Positions 26,792 to 34,288 of a stretch of 64,000 nt of DNA are shown here, piece by piece (the stretch's first letter is position 1; each line of letters begins with the position of its first letter). The notes beneath the pieces are model-generated. The model searched no databases, was not told where the DNA came from, and was given only the letters and a program-made list of their open reading frames with translations. This stretch comes from Paenibacillus sp. Root444D2 (lineage in GTDB: Bacteria > Bacillota > Bacilli > Paenibacillales > NBRC-103111), in assembly GCF_001426375.1 (NCBI RefSeq), contig NZ_LMEO01000050.1:124001-188000 (forward strand), given 5' to 3'. The translations under genes and the position numbers were made by a program.

Positions 26792-27715
26792 CTAAAATAA
26801 TAGTTTCGATACATACACGACTACGGTAACAGTCAAGCTGCTGAATAAAGTAGAGAGCAGAACCACTTGGGCAGCGTATTCCGGGTGATTCCCGTATTCT
26901 AATGCAAATACCGCGCTGTTCCTTGACGTGGGAAACGAGCTTGCGATAAACAATGCTTGTGCGGTTGTACCTTCCAAATGGAGCAGTAAAATCAAGATTA
27001 GTGCGAGAATCGGTGAGACAACAAGTCTTCCGAAAAGGCTGAAAATAAGTACGCTGCTAATATGCTTAAACTGCAAGTAAGCACTCTGTGCACCTAGCGT
27101 AACTAGTGCAATCGCAAGGAAGGCGTTTGATACATTCTGGATCGGATGCCATATGAAAGCCGGAATTGGAATCGCCAGAATATGCATCAGCAACCCCAGT
27201 ACAAATGCATGGATCATGGGATTTTTCAAAAGCTTCCGCAGCATCTTTTGCCCTTGGTTTTGTGCAGAAACCGCATTAACCAAGCCAAAGGTATTCGTTA
27301 GAAGGTTTTGATAAATGGTGACAATAACTTGAACAGCTAAACCAACCGGGTTCCCCTGAAACACAAGCTGTGACACCGGCAAACCGAAATTACCCGAATT
27401 GCTAAGTACCACACTATTTGAGAAGCTGGAAGACAAGCCTTTATCAAATTTAGCCAGCTTTGCTGTTCCTTTGCTCACCGCGATAAGAGCGATACTTTGC
27501 AGAAGCAAAAAACTAATGATTTGCAGCAGCGTACTCCATTCCAGCTTACTTTGATAAATATTCGTAAAAGAAACCGCTGGAAGTAAGAAATACGCATTGA
27601 GCTTAGACAGTGTATGCATATCGAAATGAAATACACGATGCATAAAAGCGCCTGCTCCAATTAATAAAAATACAGGTACAATAACATTGAGCACGATAAG
27701 AAAAAGTACTTCCAT
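26792..27715 (-). CDS. AEC family transporter (malate permease-like)
   Basis: 307 residues, ten predicted helices in two halves. Family features: the LNAYFLLPAVSFTNIYQ segment and SNSGNFGLPVSQLVFQ near residue 105, and ALFIASSFPTSRNSAVFALEYG near 260. Members include the malate permease MleP. Next to malic enzyme and a tricarboxylate transporter, malate or a related dicarboxylate is the likely cargo (inference). Confidence 0.85.
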   Translation of the reverse strand: MEVLFLIVLNVIVPVFLLIGAGAFMHRVFHFDMHTLSKLNAYFLLPAVSFTNIYQSKLEWSTLLQIISFLLLQSIALIAVSKGTAKLAKFDKGLSSSFSNSVVLSNSGNFGLPVSQLVFQGNPVGLAVQVIVTIYQNLLTNTFGLVNAVSAQNQGQKMLRKLLKNPMIHAFVLGLLMHILAIPIPAFIWHPIQNVSNAFLAIALVTLGAQSAYLQFKHISSVLIFSLFGRLVVSPILALILILLLHLEGTTAQALFIASSFPTSRNSAVFALEYGNHPEYAAQVVLLSTLFSSLTVTVVVYVSKLLF

Positions 27716-27810
27716 TTGAATTTCACTCCATGAATTGAAACCCCTATTCTACCGATAGAGGCTGATTGGTATCAGAGCTCCACACAGCTTCATAGGGGTT
27801 TTCGTCCAGC

Positions 27811-29337
27811 TTATGCCTCTTCGTTTACGAGAACATTTTTGCCTCTCATCTTCAGGATTAAAGGGATCGTCAACCATAAGAAGCCAATGATCAAGAAAGC
27901 GAGGGAAACAGGTTTTTGAAGGAAAATCATGAAATCTCCATTCGAAATGGTCAACGCTCTGCGCATGTTATTTTCCAGCATCGGTCCAAGAATAAGACCA
28001 AGTACCAGCGGCGCTAACGGGTAATCGTTTTTCGATAAGAAGTACCCGACAAGACCACAGCCCATAATCAAGAGCAAATCAAACGTTGAATATTGAACCG
28101 CGTAGACACCGAAAACGGAAAACACGATAATTAATGGAATCAAATATTTCGTTGGTGTTTCAATGACTTTGGCAAACACTTTAACGAGCGGCATATTCAG
28201 AATAAGCAGCATCAGATTGCCCACGAACATACTGGCAATAACGCCCCATGCGAGCTGCGGGTGATCTTGGAATAACAAAGGACCCGGCTGAACATTGTAC
28301 ATAATGAAAGCGCCCATCAGAATAGCGGTTGTACCGGATGAAGGAATGCCTAGTGTCAAAAGTGGAATCATGGCGCCGCCTGACGCCGCATTATTCGCAG
28401 CTTCCGGAGAAGCTACACCCTCAATGGCACCCTTCCCGAATTTCTCGGGATGTTTACTGATTTTCTTTTCTACAATGTAAGCGAAAAAGGAAGCAAGAAT
28501 GGCACCGGCACCAGGCAGAAGCCCGATGAAAAATCCAAGCACTGAGCCTCGAGCGATAGGCGCCGCGCTATCTTTCAAATCCTGCTTAGTCGGTAGGATT
28601 CGATTGATTTTAGCCAATTCGCCATCGTTTCCTTCTCGCTGCAGAATGGTCTTGAACACTTCGCCGACAGCGAAAGTACCAACAGCCACGGTAAGGAATT
28701 CCAGACCCTGATAAAGCTCCGGAATATTAAATGTAAATCGTTCAACACCGGATACATTATCAATTCCAATCGTTGCGAGCAGAAGTCCGAAAGCTGTCAT
28801 CATTAAAGCTTTGACCATGGATTTGCCTGCTAAACCGCTGATTGCAAGTAAGCCGAGAACCATGAGAGAGAAATATTCAGCAGGACCAAACTTGATGGCA
28901 ACTGCCGACAAGGGCCTAGCAAGGAAAATAAGTCCTATTAAGGAAATAATGCCGGCCGCAAAGGAACCGATCGCCGAAATCGCAAGCGCTGCCCCGGCTC
29001 TACCTTGTTTAGCCATTTGATAACCATCTAGGGTCGTTACTACGGAAGAAGATTCTCCCGGTGTATTCAGCAGGATGGAAGTCGTCGATCCTCCGTACAT
29101 CGCTCCATAATAGACGCCAGCGAGCAGAATAATGGAGCTCGTCGCGGCTTCCTCAGGACCTAATCCTGCGGTCATTGTCGCTGTTATCGGGATTAACAGA
29201 GCTACACCGCTCATGGGTCCAATCCCGGGTAGGACACCTACCACTGTACCAATTAATACGCCTAGAAAAACAAACACGACATTGTGCCACTGCATTGCAG
29301 TACCCAAGCCATGAAGCACATAATCAATCGTGCCCAT
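27811..29337 (-). CDS. tctA: tripartite tricarboxylate transporter, large membrane subunit
   Basis: 508 residues, about 12 helices. The TctA repeat signatures are present: GVLPGIGPMSGVALLIP near residue 38, YYGAMYGGSTTSILLNTPGE near 80, and GFFIGLLPGAGAILASF near 265. Forms the TctAB channel fed by the periplasmic-type binding protein TctC. Excellent RBS AAGGAGG. Second of the membrane genes in the order tctC-tctB-tctA. Confidence 0.92.
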   Translation of the reverse strand: MGTIDYVLHGLGTAMQWHNVVFVFLGVLIGTVVGVLPGIGPMSGVALLIPITATMTAGLGPEEAATSSIILLAGVYYGAMYGGSTTSILLNTPGESSSVVTTLDGYQMAKQGRAGAALAISAIGSFAAGIISLIGLIFLARPLSAVAIKFGPAEYFSLMVLGLLAISGLAGKSMVKALMMTAFGLLLATIGIDNVSGVERFTFNIPELYQGLEFLTVAVGTFAVGEVFKTILQREGNDGELAKINRILPTKQDLKDSAAPIARGSVLGFFIGLLPGAGAILASFFAYIVEKKISKHPEKFGKGAIEGVASPEAANNAASGGAMIPLLTLGIPSSGTTAILMGAFIMYNVQPGPLLFQDHPQLAWGVIASMFVGNLMLLILNMPLVKVFAKVIETPTKYLIPLIIVFSVFGVYAVQYSTFDLLLIMGCGLVGYFLSKNDYPLAPLVLGLILGPMLENNMRRALTISNGDFMIFLQKPVSLAFLIIGFLWLTIPLILKMRGKNVLVNEEA

Positions 29338-29392
29338 TTCAATAACCTCCTTAGAGCTTGCTTTTTAGCAAACCCACTGCGTAAGCGATATC

Positions 29393-29851
29393 TTAGAAGC
29401 CTAACCAAGTTGGAAATCCAGGAAGTGAACCATCCAAACCATTCACATACAGCGTATACACCCCAAAGGAGAATGCAGCTGAGATCAAAAGCGAAACCCA
29501 AATTCTACCTCTTTGCATCGTTTGGAACCCAATCATTAAAAAGAGAAACGTGGAGATGACGAATCCGACATCTTCGAGAAATAACGCATATAGGACTGCT
29601 GAAACGAAAATGATACCAAATCTTTTGTAATCCAAATTTTCTTTATGTTTTTTCGTTTGCTGCTTGCGGAACGTATCATAGATGAGACGAAGGCTCATTA
29701 GTGCTAAGAAAGCCCCCAGCATCATTGGGAATATATTCGCGCCTACATTACTACCGTAAGCACTTGTTGAAATGCTTCTGCTGCCGATTACAAATGTGGT
29801 GCCAATAGCGAAAAAAACGATACCTGCATAACGGTCAAACATGGTATTCAT
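29393..29851 (-). CDS. tctB: tripartite tricarboxylate transporter, small membrane subunit
   Basis: 152 residues from the ATG at 29851, preceded by GGAGG at ~12 nt. The ATG at 29842 is also possible; an upstream frame start at 29914 has no RBS. Four helices: DRYAGIVFFAIGTTFVIGS, ANIFPMMLGAFLALMSLRLI, and two near the C-terminus. Matches the TctB family in size and the N-terminal pattern. Works with TctA. Confidence 0.88.
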   Translation of the reverse strand: MNTMFDRYAGIVFFAIGTTFVIGSRSISTSAYGSNVGANIFPMMLGAFLALMSLRLIYDTFRKQQTKKHKENLDYKRFGIIFVSAVLYALFLEDVGFVISTFLFLMIGFQTMQRGRIWVSLLISAAFSFGVYTLYVNGLDGSLPGFPTWLGF

Positions 29852-29926
29852 CTGCCTACTCAACCTCCTGCCCTTCGTGCATGGGAAGAAGTCAAACTCG
29901 CTTCTCCCCAGCATCCCAAGGCTCTC

Positions 29927-30994
29927 TTATTTCTGCATACCCAAAGCTGTCAACATATCTTTCAATTGTGTTTCTTGCTGAGCTAAGAAAGTTTTGAAAT
30001 CATCCGCTTTTTTATAGTCTGTTTCCCAATTGTTCGCAGTCATTTCTTTTTTCCATGTATCGGATTCAACCATTTTCTTGATCGTATCTTCCCAGAACTT
30101 TTTCGCACCAGCATCCATATTCTTAGGTCCGAAGAAGCCGCGCCAGATTAAGAATTCAGCGTCAACACCTTGTTCTTTCATCGTTGGAACATCTTTCATG
30201 CTGCCACCAAGCCGCCCTGGTGATGCCACCGCCAGTATTCTGATCTTGCCAGCTTTCACATACTGATCCAAGGAGGATGCATCAGTTCCGAGCACATCCG
30301 CATTACCGCCGAGCAAAGCTGTTACGGCTTCCCCGCCGCCATCATAGGATACGTACTTCACCTTTTTCGGGTCGATACCGTATTTAAAGGCAGGAAGAAT
30401 GGAAACCAGATGATCCATGGAGCCAGGTGCAGAACCGCCTGCGACCGTCAGTTTCGTAGGATCCGCTTTCATATCATCCAATAGTGATTTCAAATCTTTA
30501 TATTTCGAGTTTGCCGCGACCGCAACCGCGCCATAATCCTTCGTCAATTGAGCAAGCGGTGTTGTATCGGCATAACCGTAAGGCGTGTTACCTTCTTTTT
30601 TCAGATGGTTAATGAGAATCGGCGGTGAGCTAACGAACAATTTGTAATTGTCCTTCACATCTTTCGTCGCATATTCCGCCATGAAGACAGCGCCGCCTCC
30701 ACCCGGTTTATTTTCAACCGAAATCGGCTTATCCATCGCTTTCGTTTCCGTCAATACTTTGGCAATTGTACGAGCCGTCATATCCCAACCGCCGCCTGCA
30801 CCGGATGGAGCGATGATGCTAAGCGCTTTTTCTGGATATTTGGATGCCGCTTGTGCTGGTGCTGTCGTTTCTTTGGCCTTGTCACCTGTTGCGTCTGTTG
30901 GTTTAGCTGCCCCATTACCGCATGCTGCCAAGGAGATTGCTAATAAACTGATCGATGTTACTTTCCAAGATGCTGCCAATACATTTTTTATCAA
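29927..30994 (-). CDS. tctC: tripartite tricarboxylate transporter substrate-binding lipoprotein
   Basis: 355 residues from TTG at 30994, with GGAGGGG 9 nt upstream. Signal peptide with lipobox LAAC (Cys ~25), so anchored outside the membrane. Bug/TctC features: IIAPSGAGGGWDMTARTIAKVL near residue 65, VENKPGGGGAVFMAEYA, and GNADVLGTDASSLDQYV. Captures di- or tricarboxylates for TctAB. First gene of the minus-strand unit, divergent from a CitA/DcuS-type two-component system, which probably activates it. Confidence 0.92.
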   Translation of the reverse strand: MIKNVLAASWKVTSISLLAISLAACGNGAAKPTDATGDKAKETTAPAQAASKYPEKALSIIAPSGAGGGWDMTARTIAKVLTETKAMDKPISVENKPGGGGAVFMAEYATKDVKDNYKLFVSSPPILINHLKKEGNTPYGYADTTPLAQLTKDYGAVAVAANSKYKDLKSLLDDMKADPTKLTVAGGSAPGSMDHLVSILPAFKYGIDPKKVKYVSYDGGGEAVTALLGGNADVLGTDASSLDQYVKAGKIRILAVASPGRLGGSMKDVPTMKEQGVDAEFLIWRGFFGPKNMDAGAKKFWEDTIKKMVESDTWKKEMTANNWETDYKKADDFKTFLAQQETQLKDMLTALGMQK

Positions 30995-31040
30995 ATGAAA
31001 CCCCTCCAACTTTTTGGTTTTATACGTGTATCCGCTTTCT

Positions 31041-31054
31041 TTGAAGCGCTTTCA
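31041..31054. promoter_or_regulatory. cre-like site upstream of tctC
   Basis: TTGAAGCGCTTTCA matches the CcpA consensus TGWAANCGNTNWCA at 12 of 14 positions and has the AAGCGCTT core. Lies 47 bp upstream of the tctC start. Confidence 0.55.
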
Positions 31055-31167
31055 GAATATCACCTGAATAGAAAATTGAGAAGTTTAACAAGATTAATTA
31101 TAATAACGTCGTTTTGGGCATTTTGTTCATATTGTTCACGACGGCACCAACGCGTTTTCCCTCATAA

Positions 31168-31181
31168 TGAGAGCGCTTTAT
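31168..31181. promoter_or_regulatory. cre-like site upstream of the sensor kinase gene
   Basis: TGAGAGCGCTTTAT, 11 of 14 to the cre consensus, just before a TACAAT -10-like box at 31184-31189. Occupancy by CcpA would be expected to block transcription of the two-component system. Confidence 0.4.
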
Positions 31182-31219
31182 GATACAATACTAGCAAAAA
31201 CGGGGGGCTTTAACTCGGA

Positions 31220-32851
31220 ATGAGGCTGCAAACCAAGCTTATCTTGATTATTTGTTCACTGCTTGTCTTCATCATCCTAAGTCTAGGCGGCATTTTCTAT
31301 TACCTGATGACCTCCGCTCTTGAGGATCAGATTGGTACACGCGCCTTGAAGGTAGCTGAAACAGTGGCTAGTATGCCTGAAATAAGGCACGCCTTTCAAT
31401 TAAATGACCCCTCAGCTGTCATTCAACCCATTGCGGAGACGGTACGCGAGAAAATAGATGCGGAATACATCGTTGTTGGGAACCGCGAAGGTATCCGTTA
31501 TTCGCATCCCCTGCCTGAGCGAATAGGCAAAGAAATGGTTGGGGGAGATAATGGCCCTGTACTTGATGGAAAATCCATTATTTCTAAGGCTATTGGGTCT
31601 CTGGGCCCCTCGCTCCGTGGCAAAGCTCCAGTATTTAGCGACAATGGTCAAGTAATTGGTATCGTATCTGTTGGGTTCTTGACAGAGGACATTGCACTAA
31701 TTACCACTGTGTATCAAACACGAATCGAAATGATCTCTTTGATCGTTCTCGTCATCGGACTTGTCGGCTCTGTCCTCATCGCCCATAACGTCCGGCGTTC
31801 CATTCATGGCTTGGAGCCAAAGGAAATCGGCGCATTATATACCGAAAAAAAGGCGATTCTAGAATCCATACGAGAAGGTATTATCGCGGTTAATCGTGAG
31901 GGAGTTATTACGATGGCGAACCGCTATGCGCTTCAGCTGCTGCAGCTGCCTGTCACGGCAAAAATTACTGGAAGACAAATTGAAGACGTTATACCGAATA
32001 CGAGATTGTATGAAGTCGTTCGTTCGGGGAAAGCCGAATTTGACCATGAAATGCTCATCGGCGACCATGAAGTGATAGTGAATCGGGTCCCGATTATTGA
32101 GCGGAAATTAGGCGTAACCGGTGCAGTTTCGAGCTTTCGCAGTAAATCCGAGCTGTATCGGTTGGCTGAAGAACTGTCTCAGGTCAAACGCTTTGCAGAA
32201 GCGCTACGCGCACAAACGCATGAATTTTCGAACAAGCTGTACGTCATCTCGGGGCTAATCCAACTCGAATCGTATCAAGAAGCTGTTGAACTTATCTCCC
32301 GGGAGGCCGATGTACATCAGAATTGGGTACAGTTCATTATGCGAGAAATCCCAGATCCTATGATTGGCGGACTGCTCATTGGCAAATTTAATCATGCGCA
32401 GGAACTAAAGATAACGTTCGAAATTGATCACGAAAGCACATTCAGCGACATCCCTGCTCAGATTGATCGAAATATGCTTGTCACCATCATTGGTAACCTC
32501 GTTGACAATGCCATGGAAGCAGTACTTGCTGGTGGCGATCAGACGGAGCCGTATGTGAAATTATTTCTAACCGACCTTGGTGAGGATCTTATTATCGAAT
32601 GTGAGGATCGAGGCGTAGGAATTCCTGAGGAGACGAGTATGGCTGTATTTGAAAAAGGCTTTTCGACCAAAGAGGGGGAACACCGCGGCATTGGACTTGC
32701 TCTGGTCCAACATGCTGTCGGCAAGTTGAGTGGGTACATTACCTTTCATAAAAACCCCGCAGGCGGCACAATTTTCACCGTAGCGATTCCCAAGATCCCT
32801 GATCTCAAAGAAAGGAGTCTGCCCCATGGAACACCAGAATCAATCCGTTGA
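31220..32851 (+). CDS. CitA/DcuS/MalK-type sensor histidine kinase
   Basis: 543 residues. TM1 ~7-30, extracellular PDC/Cache-like sensor (~35-165) with the FSDNGQVIGIVSVGFL end typical of citrate and C4-dicarboxylate sensors, TM2 ~175-193. A cytoplasmic PAS (~215-320) follows, then the dimerisation box RAQTHEFSNKL with His334. The ATPase has N-box DNAMEAVL, G1 DRGVGIP and G2 GEHRGIGLALV. In Bacillus, MalK/MalR (YufL/YufM) and DctS/DctR control malate and dicarboxylate uptake. Here the neighbouring tct-malic enzyme unit is the obvious target. The gene overlaps the response regulator by 26 bp. Confidence 0.92.
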   Translation: MRLQTKLILIICSLLVFIILSLGGIFYYLMTSALEDQIGTRALKVAETVASMPEIRHAFQLNDPSAVIQPIAETVREKIDAEYIVVGNREGIRYSHPLPERIGKEMVGGDNGPVLDGKSIISKAIGSLGPSLRGKAPVFSDNGQVIGIVSVGFLTEDIALITTVYQTRIEMISLIVLVIGLVGSVLIAHNVRRSIHGLEPKEIGALYTEKKAILESIREGIIAVNREGVITMANRYALQLLQLPVTAKITGRQIEDVIPNTRLYEVVRSGKAEFDHEMLIGDHEVIVNRVPIIERKLGVTGAVSSFRSKSELYRLAEELSQVKRFAEALRAQTHEFSNKLYVISGLIQLESYQEAVELISREADVHQNWVQFIMREIPDPMIGGLLIGKFNHAQELKITFEIDHESTFSDIPAQIDRNMLVTIIGNLVDNAMEAVLAGGDQTEPYVKLFLTDLGEDLIIECEDRGVGIPEETSMAVFEKGFSTKEGEHRGIGLALVQHAVGKLSGYITFHKNPAGGTIFTVAIPKIPDLKERSLPHGTPESIR

Positions 32852-33539
32852 AGTATTTATCGTAGAAGATGATGTGAAAATTGCTGAGATTAACAGACGA
32901 TTCATAGAAAAAGTAGAAGGATTCCACGTCGTCGGTATAGCCACAGATGTGGGTCAAGCCAAGGAACAGTTGGAAATTCTGACTCCGCATCTCGTCCTAC
33001 TCGATGTCTACTTACCGGGCGCCAGCGGCTTAGAGATGCTTTCCTTTATTCGGCAGCATTACCGGGAAACAGACGTCATTATGATTACCGCTGCCAAAGA
33101 AATTGACGCCATTCGTGATGCTATACGCAGCGGTGCGTTTGATTATATCATTAAACCGCTCGTCTTTAATCGGCTTCAAGAAACGCTAGTGCGCTATCTG
33201 AATTTCCATCGTGAATTGAGTCGCATGAACGAAAGCGGCATGATCAATCAGAGCGATGTGGATCGCCTTATGTCTGGAACTTCCAAGAAGGAAACCAACT
33301 TAGACACCTCTTTCCTGCCCAAAGGAATTGATAAGCTCACGTTGGTAAAAATCGTGCAAGCGATTTCGAACGCATCCGGCGGCTTGACCGCTGATCAAAT
33401 CGCCAAAGAAATTGGTGTCAGCCGCTCCACCGGCCGCCGCTACCTCGAGCACTTAGTCAGCTCAGGCGATTTATACGCCGACCTGTCTTACGGTGTGGTC
33501 GGCCGACCTGAGCGGGTTTACCGGCGGAAAAAGGATTGA
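32826..33539 (+). CDS. CitB/DcuR/MalR-type response regulator
   Basis: 237 residues. Receiver domain with acid pair FIVEDD, phospho-acceptor Asp60 in LVLLDVYLPG, and conserved Lys in YIIKP. Linker, then a C-terminal HTH (GLTADQIAKEIGVSRSTGRRYLEHL) of the type found in citrate/dicarboxylate regulators. Translationally coupled to its kinase. Expected to activate tctC-tctB-tctA-AEC-malic enzyme when di/tricarboxylate is present outside. Confidence 0.92.
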   Translation: MEHQNQSVEVFIVEDDVKIAEINRRFIEKVEGFHVVGIATDVGQAKEQLEILTPHLVLLDVYLPGASGLEMLSFIRQHYRETDVIMITAAKEIDAIRDAIRSGAFDYIIKPLVFNRLQETLVRYLNFHRELSRMNESGMINQSDVDRLMSGTSKKETNLDTSFLPKGIDKLTLVKIVQAISNASGGLTADQIAKEIGVSRSTGRRYLEHLVSSGDLYADLSYGVVGRPERVYRRKKD

Positions 33540-33788
33540 TGGCAGGTTGGCTGTAACGACGCAAAACAGCGTTAGCAACAAATTGCTGGCTATAGAAACA
33601 ACTCGTATCGGAACGATCAAAGTCGTTTTTGGTCTTCTCAGCTGGAACTGACTTCTTCTTCACTTATGAGAGGACTTTTTTAGTCCTTTCAGCTCAATTT
33701 CCAGTCCAATACACTTCTCACTTTATCTGAAAAGTCCTTTTCGGACTTCGCCCCTGCCGTATGCTACTAGTCATTCGCTTACTTATCC
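33540..33788. other. intergenic region with weak hairpins
   Basis: GTTAGCAA/TTGCTGGC (33569-33588), AGGACT/AGTCCT and AAGTCC/GGACTT hairpins follow the response regulator gene. One or more may terminate it, but none has a clean T-tract. No gene seen. Confidence 0.35.
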
Positions 33789-33980
33789 GGAATTGTTGTA
33801 TGTTGTACAACAATACGCAAGTTAATCAACGATATCCTCTCAAATGTTGTAAAAAATGCAACAATTCCAGTCTAAAATAGCTCTATTGCAGGAAAGAAGG
33901 CTAAATTGTTGCACAGCATACAACATCTTCAGCTTTTCCTGAAGAAATGAAAGAAATTGTTGTACGTAGTGCAACTTGCC
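33789..33980 (+). repeat. four-palindrome intergenic repeat, copy 4
   Basis: Hairpins begin near 33791, 33842, 33903 and 33954 (spacing 51, 61, 51). The first is ATTGTTGTA...TACAACAAT. Inter-hairpin words GCAGGAAAGAAGGCTAAATTG and ACAACATCTTCAGC are shared with copies 2 and 3. A downstream extension (~34038-34112) carries two AACATMCAACTTCCTACT words. Lies between converging genes. Confidence 0.85.
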
Positions 33981-34251
33981 TTCTTAAAGGAACTACTTTT
34001 CCATACTCCAGAAGACAAAAACCTGGAAAACTTAATAACATACAACTTCCTACTTCACTATTTCTCCAACGAACTAGAAGTCATAACCTAGACAACATCC
34101 AACTTCCTACTCGGGCAGAGTCTGTTACTATCTACGCTAAATAGCTGGTTAACTTCTTTTTCTCATACCAAAACCCAAAGCATCTAAGAAAGCCTAATAG
34201 TCTTGGAAAGCAAATGAGTGCCCTAAGTTGCTATGGATATCAGAATGCAAA

Positions 34252-34281
34252 ACAAAGACGCCGGCCACACCAGCCGGCGCC
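34252..34281 (-). terminator. GC-rich terminator of the rhamnosidase gene
   Basis: GCGCCGGC / GCCGGCGT stem with 7-nt loop, then CTTTGTTTT on the minus strand, just after the stop codon. Confidence 0.75.
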
Positions 34282-34288
34282 TCTAGCG

